DNA from: a virus
Reading direction: 5' to 3' (one strand)
Length of the DNA stretch: 22,740 nt
Virus record (IMG/VR): IMGVR_UViG_3300035034_000445
Location: 1-22,740 of that record
Below the pieces are notes generated by a model, which was given only the letters and a program-made list of their open reading frames with translations, was not told the DNA's origin and ran no database searches. Positions 19,833 through 22,740 of this stretch are shown here, in pieces. Within the stretch, counting starts at the first letter, position 1; each line of letters opens with the position of its first letter. The position numbers and the translations under genes were made by a program.

Positions 19833-21646
19833 TAGTTTATCATCCATTTTTTACGTTCATCGGCAGAATCACCGAAAGCCATATCCAACAGTTCGTTACC
19901 GTCCCAGTTAATAACCGATAAGCGTGGGTTATCAATAACATTTTTATAGTCAGACTTTTCCAAAGAACCAAGTCCCTTCATAAAGTCAATCTGGCATCCT
20001 GATATGTCAGTAGCAGCCTCAAATTCTTTTTGAGTATAGAAATACCTATCTGCTTTATTTTTCTTTCTAGCAACATATAGAGGAGTATCAATACGCGCTA
20101 CACGACCATTCTTAAACAAGTCCGGCCAGTTAGAGAAAAACTGCAATAATAGACAAGCAATACTATGACCGTCTGGGTCTTGGTCAGTCATAATAACTAT
20201 CTGTCCATAGTTCAGATCACTTACATCTTTAGAGTTCAGATCAAGTCCTATGATATGCATCAATTCAGATAGTTCTTTGTTCTTAACTACATCAACAGCT
20301 TTCATACCATGCGTATTCATGATCTTACCGCGAAGAGCATACCCACCATGCTTCTTGGGATCACGTACAGTAATCAGACTGCCGATAGCAGACAAACCTT
20401 CAGCAATAAACAAAGAGCGCTTTGTCCAGTCAGGATCAGTGGCGGGTAAGTGGTTAGCAATCTTTTTCTTTTGAACCTTTTTCATAGCTGCAGCAGCAGC
20501 GCGCTTATCTGCCATTTCTTTCTTCTGCAGAATCGCATCAATCATTGGCTTGATGATATCATCAGTAGCCAGAATCTTTTTGGCGATCTTGCTTGCATCA
20601 AACTGAATAAACGCTTTGATCTCGCCAGGAGTATTCGTTAGACGCTCTTTGGACTGCGAATCAAACTTAGGATTAGGGAAGTCAGATATCCACGTACCAA
20701 TAAGCAAATGCTGCTTGATTTGGTTTGGGAGAACCTCAATTTTCCACTTACGCTTGATAGCAGGAATGAGCTCAGTTGTAATCTGATTCACAATAGCATC
20801 AATATGTCCGCCACCGTTCTTTAGGTTAAGACCGTTTACGTATGACACATATCGGAATTCTTCATCAATGCCAGACGGAGCAATTACAAATGCGCCATGA
20901 GTGTTGTCTGATGAAAAGGAAATTGCATTAGTGTGAAACGCTTTGGCAATTTGCGCAAGGTTCTTTACTACTATTTTTTTCTTATTGAATTTAAATGTAA
21001 TGCCGGGATAACAAATAGCAAGGTTGGTGATTCGGTCAAGAATAACATCAAGGTGATCTTGCGATATCTCTAATACGCCAAACAGCGACAAGTCGGGAAA
21101 GAATGAAACGGATGTTCCTTTGAATTTAGATTTTTTTGCTGTAGTTTTTGTTTTGTCTGCACCGTTAAAGCATTGCACAGTTACGGTTGTCTTGCCGTCA
21201 CCAGACACACCACAAAAATCAGTAGAGAAGCAGTTGGTTGCAAATGAACCTACGCCGTTCATTCCGATAGTAACACGGCCGTCATCTGAAAAGTTGCTAC
21301 CTGCACGAGCACGCGTCCAACCGAGCTCAGCTTCATATACATCGTCATGCTTAACAACTGGAATGCCGCGCCCATTATCGGACACGACGATTTGCCAACC
21401 TTCTAAACCAGTGTCGGTAATATCGACGGATATTTCGTTGGCGAAATTGCCGTGTGTACGAATAAACTCGTCTACGCTGTTGTCAAGAATCTCGTTAATA
21501 ATCTTGATCAGCCCAGGAACCACATTCAATGTCTTGTACTCATAGTTAAGAATACCAGACAGCGGCTCAGCCGTCGTGGAACCTATGTACATATTGGCTC
21601 TACGTCGAATGTGGTCCCGTTCACTCAATACTTGAAAACTAGTCAT
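19832..21646 (-). CDS. 39: DNA topoisomerase II, large ATPase/TOPRIM subunit (gp39+gp60 in one frame)
   Basis: A 604-residue GyrB/ParE-like subunit. The GHKL ATPase has NEILDNSVDE (51-60), DNGRGIP (90-96) and GMNGVGSFATN (128-138), with the transducer lysine region near QSKERL. The TOPRIM domain shows EGLSA with Glu416 and TDQDPDGHS with Asp488, Asp490 and Asp492. In T4 this protein is divided between genes 39 and 60, the latter with a 50-nt translational bypass; here the frame is continuous with no split. GGA lies 8 nt before the ATG. It is the first gene after its own consensus promoter, though transcription from 22325-22353 can also read in. Confidence 0.94.
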   Translation of the reverse strand: MTSFQVLSERDHIRRRANMYIGSTTAEPLSGILNYEYKTLNVVPGLIKIINEILDNSVDEFIRTHGNFANEISVDITDTGLEGWQIVVSDNGRGIPVVKHDDVYEAELGWTRARAGSNFSDDGRVTIGMNGVGSFATNCFSTDFCGVSGDGKTTVTVQCFNGADKTKTTAKKSKFKGTSVSFFPDLSLFGVLEISQDHLDVILDRITNLAICYPGITFKFNKKKIVVKNLAQIAKAFHTNAISFSSDNTHGAFVIAPSGIDEEFRYVSYVNGLNLKNGGGHIDAIVNQITTELIPAIKRKWKIEVLPNQIKQHLLIGTWISDFPNPKFDSQSKERLTNTPGEIKAFIQFDASKIAKKILATDDIIKPMIDAILQKKEMADKRAAAAAMKKVQKKKIANHLPATDPDWTKRSLFIAEGLSAIGSLITVRDPKKHGGYALRGKIMNTHGMKAVDVVKNKELSELMHIIGLDLNSKDVSDLNYGQIVIMTDQDPDGHSIACLLLQFFSNWPDLFKNGRVARIDTPLYVARKKNKADRYFYTQKEFEAATDISGCQIDFMKGLGSLEKSDYKNVIDNPRLSVINWDGNELLDMAFGDSADERKKWMIN

Positions 21647-21677
21647 TCGTTGATTCCATTAATTCATCTGATGGCCT

Positions 21678-21706
21678 ATTATACAACATTTAGCTCACTG
21701 TGTCAA
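21678..21706 (-). promoter_or_regulatory. 39: Consensus sigma70 promoter, TTGACA-17-TATAAT
   Basis: Exact hexamers on the minus strand (-35 21706-21701, -10 21683-21678) with 17-nt spacing. The -35 lies inside the last codons of the upstream gene. Predicted start near 21671, about 25 nt before the topoisomerase ATG. Confidence 0.88.
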
Positions 21707-21959
21707 TAGAAATAACCGATTCGATCTTAAATGACCGCCATCCCTGGGCGTCAACATCAAATGCGCGGACTATACCTTCAGGGAGAACTGGTGGAGCTTT
21801 TACTGTACCGTCTTCTAAGATGCGCGGCTCGACTGTTGGTACAATACAGTGTTTGGTGGTACAATTCATGATACGAATTGATCCATCAACCTTCGTGAAT
21901 TCTACCCGAAGGACACTGTTCTGCAACAGCTTCTTCACATTACTAGCGTCATAATTCAT
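21690..21959 (-). CDS. DUF2693-like small protein
   Basis: An 89-residue protein with the pattern of the DUF2693 family: VLRVEFTKVDGSIRIMNCTT (about 16-35), a Pro-rich linker, and IVRAFDVDAQGWRSFKIESVISI (about 63-85), compatible with a small beta-barrel of SH3-like type. Such proteins occur in many large phages and have no proven function. The ATG overlaps the stop of the preceding gene (ATGA). Its 3' end carries the -35 box of the topoisomerase promoter. Confidence 0.75.
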   Translation of the reverse strand: MNYDASNVKKLLQNSVLRVEFTKVDGSIRIMNCTTKHCIVPTVEPRILEDGTVKAPPVLPEGIVRAFDVDAQGWRSFKIESVISIDTVS

Positions 21960-22297
21960 AGAGCTACTCCTAACTTTGATTTGCTGCGCGATTTTTTAAC
22001 AGGAAGCACTTCAGCTGATGCGGTATTTTCCCAAGATACTCTATACTTAGCCCGCTCAGTCTTTTCGGCAGACGGAGACGGTTCTACGACTGATATGTCG
22101 TATCCAAGCTTTGTCACTTCTGCAATCAAGAGACTTTCAGAATGCATGCGAATTGAGCTAACAAAAATCACAGCCGTTCCGCGATCTAGGCCAAGCTTTA
22201 CTGCAGTGGCGATTTCATTGTTAATGAAAGACATCGTGTTCTCTTTCACCGTCTTTTCTAGCAGATTCTGCGCTTCGTATGCTGTCATTAATTTCAT
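21956..22297 (-). CDS. Hypothetical protein, first gene of the leftward early operon
   Basis: A 113-residue protein beginning MKLMTAYEAQNLLEKTVKEN, with an amphipathic helical first half (FINNEIATAVKLGLDRG), then LIAEVTKLGYDISVVEP and a basic C-terminus (KKSRSKSKLG). The layout, a helix followed by a small alpha/beta unit, is typical of short early proteins in T4-like phages, but I do not recognise a family. GAGGA lies 6 nt before the ATG and the gene is directly behind the promoter at 22325-22353. It is probably made soon after infection. Confidence 0.72.
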   Translation of the reverse strand: MKLMTAYEAQNLLEKTVKENTMSFINNEIATAVKLGLDRGTAVIFVSSIRMHSESLLIAEVTKLGYDISVVEPSPSAEKTERAKYRVSWENTASAEVLPVKKSRSKSKLGVAL

Positions 22298-22324
22298 TGA
22301 GAGTCCTCTTTTGTGTATGTAGCT

Positions 22325-22353
22325 ATTATATCAATAATCTGTTATGCTGTAAA
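22325..22353 (-). promoter_or_regulatory. Sigma70-type promoter, TTTACA-17-TATAAT
   Basis: Minus-strand -10 TATAAT (22330-22325), 17-nt spacer, -35 TTTACA (22353-22348; 5 of 6). Predicted start near 22318, 20 nt before the ATG of the 113-residue gene. It forms the leftward half of a divergent control region. Confidence 0.8.
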
Positions 22354-22407
22354 CAAGCTATCATAGTTATTTGTATCGTATAATCTGCGTTTAGAGCAAT
22401 AATTTGC

Positions 22408-22440
22408 CAAAGCTGGCGAATCGCCGAGGGCTTTGCCCTC
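22408..22440. other. GC-rich hairpin group with alternative pairings
   Basis: GAGGGC-TTT-GCCCTC (22426-22440) is a 6-bp hairpin; GGCG-AAT-CGCC (22415-22425) lies just before it. CAAAGC (22408-22413) can instead pair with GCTTTG (22430-22435), which disrupts the first hairpin. No U run follows on either strand, so this is not a canonical terminator. Confidence 0.4.
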
Positions 22441-22475
22441 AATACCAATTATCTTAAAAAACTTTAAAATAACCA

Positions 22476-22504
22476 TTGACATCCTAAATGAAATGTGTTA
22501 ATAT
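22476..22504 (+). promoter_or_regulatory. Rightward sigma70-type promoter, TTGACA-17-TAATAT
   Basis: Exact -35 (22476-22481), 17-nt spacer, -10 TAATAT (22499-22504; 4 of 6 to TATAAT) with TGT in front as an extended -10. The region just upstream (TTAAAAAACTTTAAAAT) is A/T-rich like an UP element. Predicted start near 22511. Confidence 0.75.
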
Positions 22505-22536
22505 AGTTCTAAGAACGCCGGAATGAGTAATAACTA

Positions 22537-22643
22537 CAAAGTCCGCTGCGCGTCCTTTGATAAGTGTTCCACTTATCAGTCCAATTCTCTGTTCTATTAT
22601 TTCTATATAGGAGTCTCTCAGTCCGCTGCGCGTCCTTCGAGAC
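22537..22643 (+). repeat. Two hairpins presenting the same 13-15-nt loop
   Basis: GTCCGCTGCGCGTCC occurs at 22541-22555 and 22621-22635, 80 nt apart. Copy 1 is closed by CAAAG/CTTTG (22537-22541 with 22555-22559). Copy 2 is closed by GTCTC/GAGAC (22613-22617 with 22639-22643) plus two inner pairs. The loops are identical and the stems differ while remaining complementary, which suggests an RNA element in the rightward leader. Confidence 0.5.
22558..22578 (+). other. 9-bp hairpin in the rightward leader
   Basis: TGATAAGTG and CACTTATCA pair perfectly around a TTC triloop, directly after the first conserved-loop copy and sharing 2 nt with its stem. No U run follows. Confidence 0.55.
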
Positions 22644-22705
22644 GGATTCTTGACTTCTACGGCACATTAAATAATTCGTCTATTGATCTTCACAGGAAAT
22701 TCACA

Positions 22706-22740
22706 GTGGAACTTACTAACTTAAATAACATGACGGCTAC
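22706..22740 (+). CDS. Start of a rightward gene, cut by the right edge
   Basis: A likely start is GTG 22706, with AGGA placed 8 nt upstream, reading MELTNLNNMTA before the window ends. The same frame is open back to ATG 22523, but that ATG has no Shine-Dalgarno sequence at a suitable distance. Only 11 residues are visible, so nothing can be said of function. It is the only gene on the plus strand that I support, and it would be transcribed from the promoter at 22476-22504. Confidence 0.4.
   Translation, partial: MELTNLNNMTA

Larger units (their letters stand above)
22298..22705. other. Divergent control region, about 400 nt with no convincing gene
   Basis: Contains the leftward promoter (22325-22353), a TATAAT without a good -35 on the plus strand (22379-22384), a GC-rich hairpin group (22408-22440), a rightward promoter (22476-22504), and two copies of a conserved 15-nt sequence within hairpins. 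A plus-strand frame is open from ATG 22523, but has no ribosome-binding site at proper distance, and the repeats fall in different frames, arguing that this stretch is a leader. Confidence 0.6.

Noticed and set aside
19832-21646. Gene 39/60 split or translational bypass
   Set aside because: The frame is continuous from GHKL ATPase to TOPRIM with no stop or insertion.
22523-22705. Coding start at ATG 22523
   Set aside because: The frame is open, but there is no spaced ribosome-binding site, and the exact repeats lie in different frames inside hairpins. A GTG at 22706 in the same frame has a better site. Kept only as an alternative.
1-22740. tRNA genes, insertion sequences, homing endonucleases, introns
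   Set aside because: I looked for cloverleaf-like segments, transposase or GIY-YIG/HNH motifs and interrupted genes, and saw none that I can support.

Overview
The window is part of the genome of a T4-like (Tevenvirinae-related) tailed myophage. Recognisable T4-type proteins cover replication and DNA metabolism (DNA ligase, dNMP kinase, RNase H, dCMP deaminase, both type II topoisomerase subunits, gp32-like ssDNA-binding protein, gp59-like helicase loader), late transcription (gp33-like co-activator, DsbA) and virion assembly (gp4, gp54-like, gp26, gp13, gp14, gp15, gp16). GC looks moderate, about 40%. The host cannot be read from the sequence. Strong TTGACA/TATAAT promoters point to an ordinary bacterial sigma70-type RNA polymerase, and the GH19 endolysin suggests a host with an accessible peptidoglycan layer.

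Nearly everything is transcribed leftwards (minus strand). Reading in that direction from about 22.3 kb: (1) two small genes, then the topoisomerase large subunit, a run of small unknown genes, topoisomerase medium subunit, dCMP deaminase and DsbA; (2) RNase H and a conserved unknown; (3) a zinc-ribbon protein, a PD-(D/E)XK-type nuclease, gp33 and gp59; (4) the gp32-like gene with its own leader and a strong terminator; (5) two small-to-medium proteins with capsid-targeting-like N-termini; (6) a structural block: gp4, a conserved virion protein, a tail-tube-fold protein, gp26 with a probable -1 frameshift extension, a lysozyme-domain tail/baseplate protein, gp13, gp14, endolysin, holin, gp15, small terminase; (7) DNA ligase and dNMP kinase; (8) two unknown genes, the last cut by the left edge.

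Blocks 1, 2, 3, 7 and 8 each begin at a near-consensus sigma70 promoter. Blocks 4, 5 and 6 are preceded by T4-late-like octamers (TATAAATA or TTTAAATA), which fits the presence of gp33. From about 22.3 kb to the right edge is a divergent control region without an obvious gene for 400 bases. It holds a minus-strand promoter, a plus-strand promoter, and a 15-nt sequence repeated 80 nt apart that in both copies can be shown in a hairpin loop closed by different but self-complementary stems. A rightward gene begins at the very edge.

The most noteworthy observations are the U UUU UUA slippery site with an upstream Shine-Dalgarno-like stimulator joining gp26 to a 56-aa overlapping frame; the repeated conserved-loop hairpins at the right edge; the triplicated octamer in the gp32 leader; and early promoters placed inside inverted repeats.
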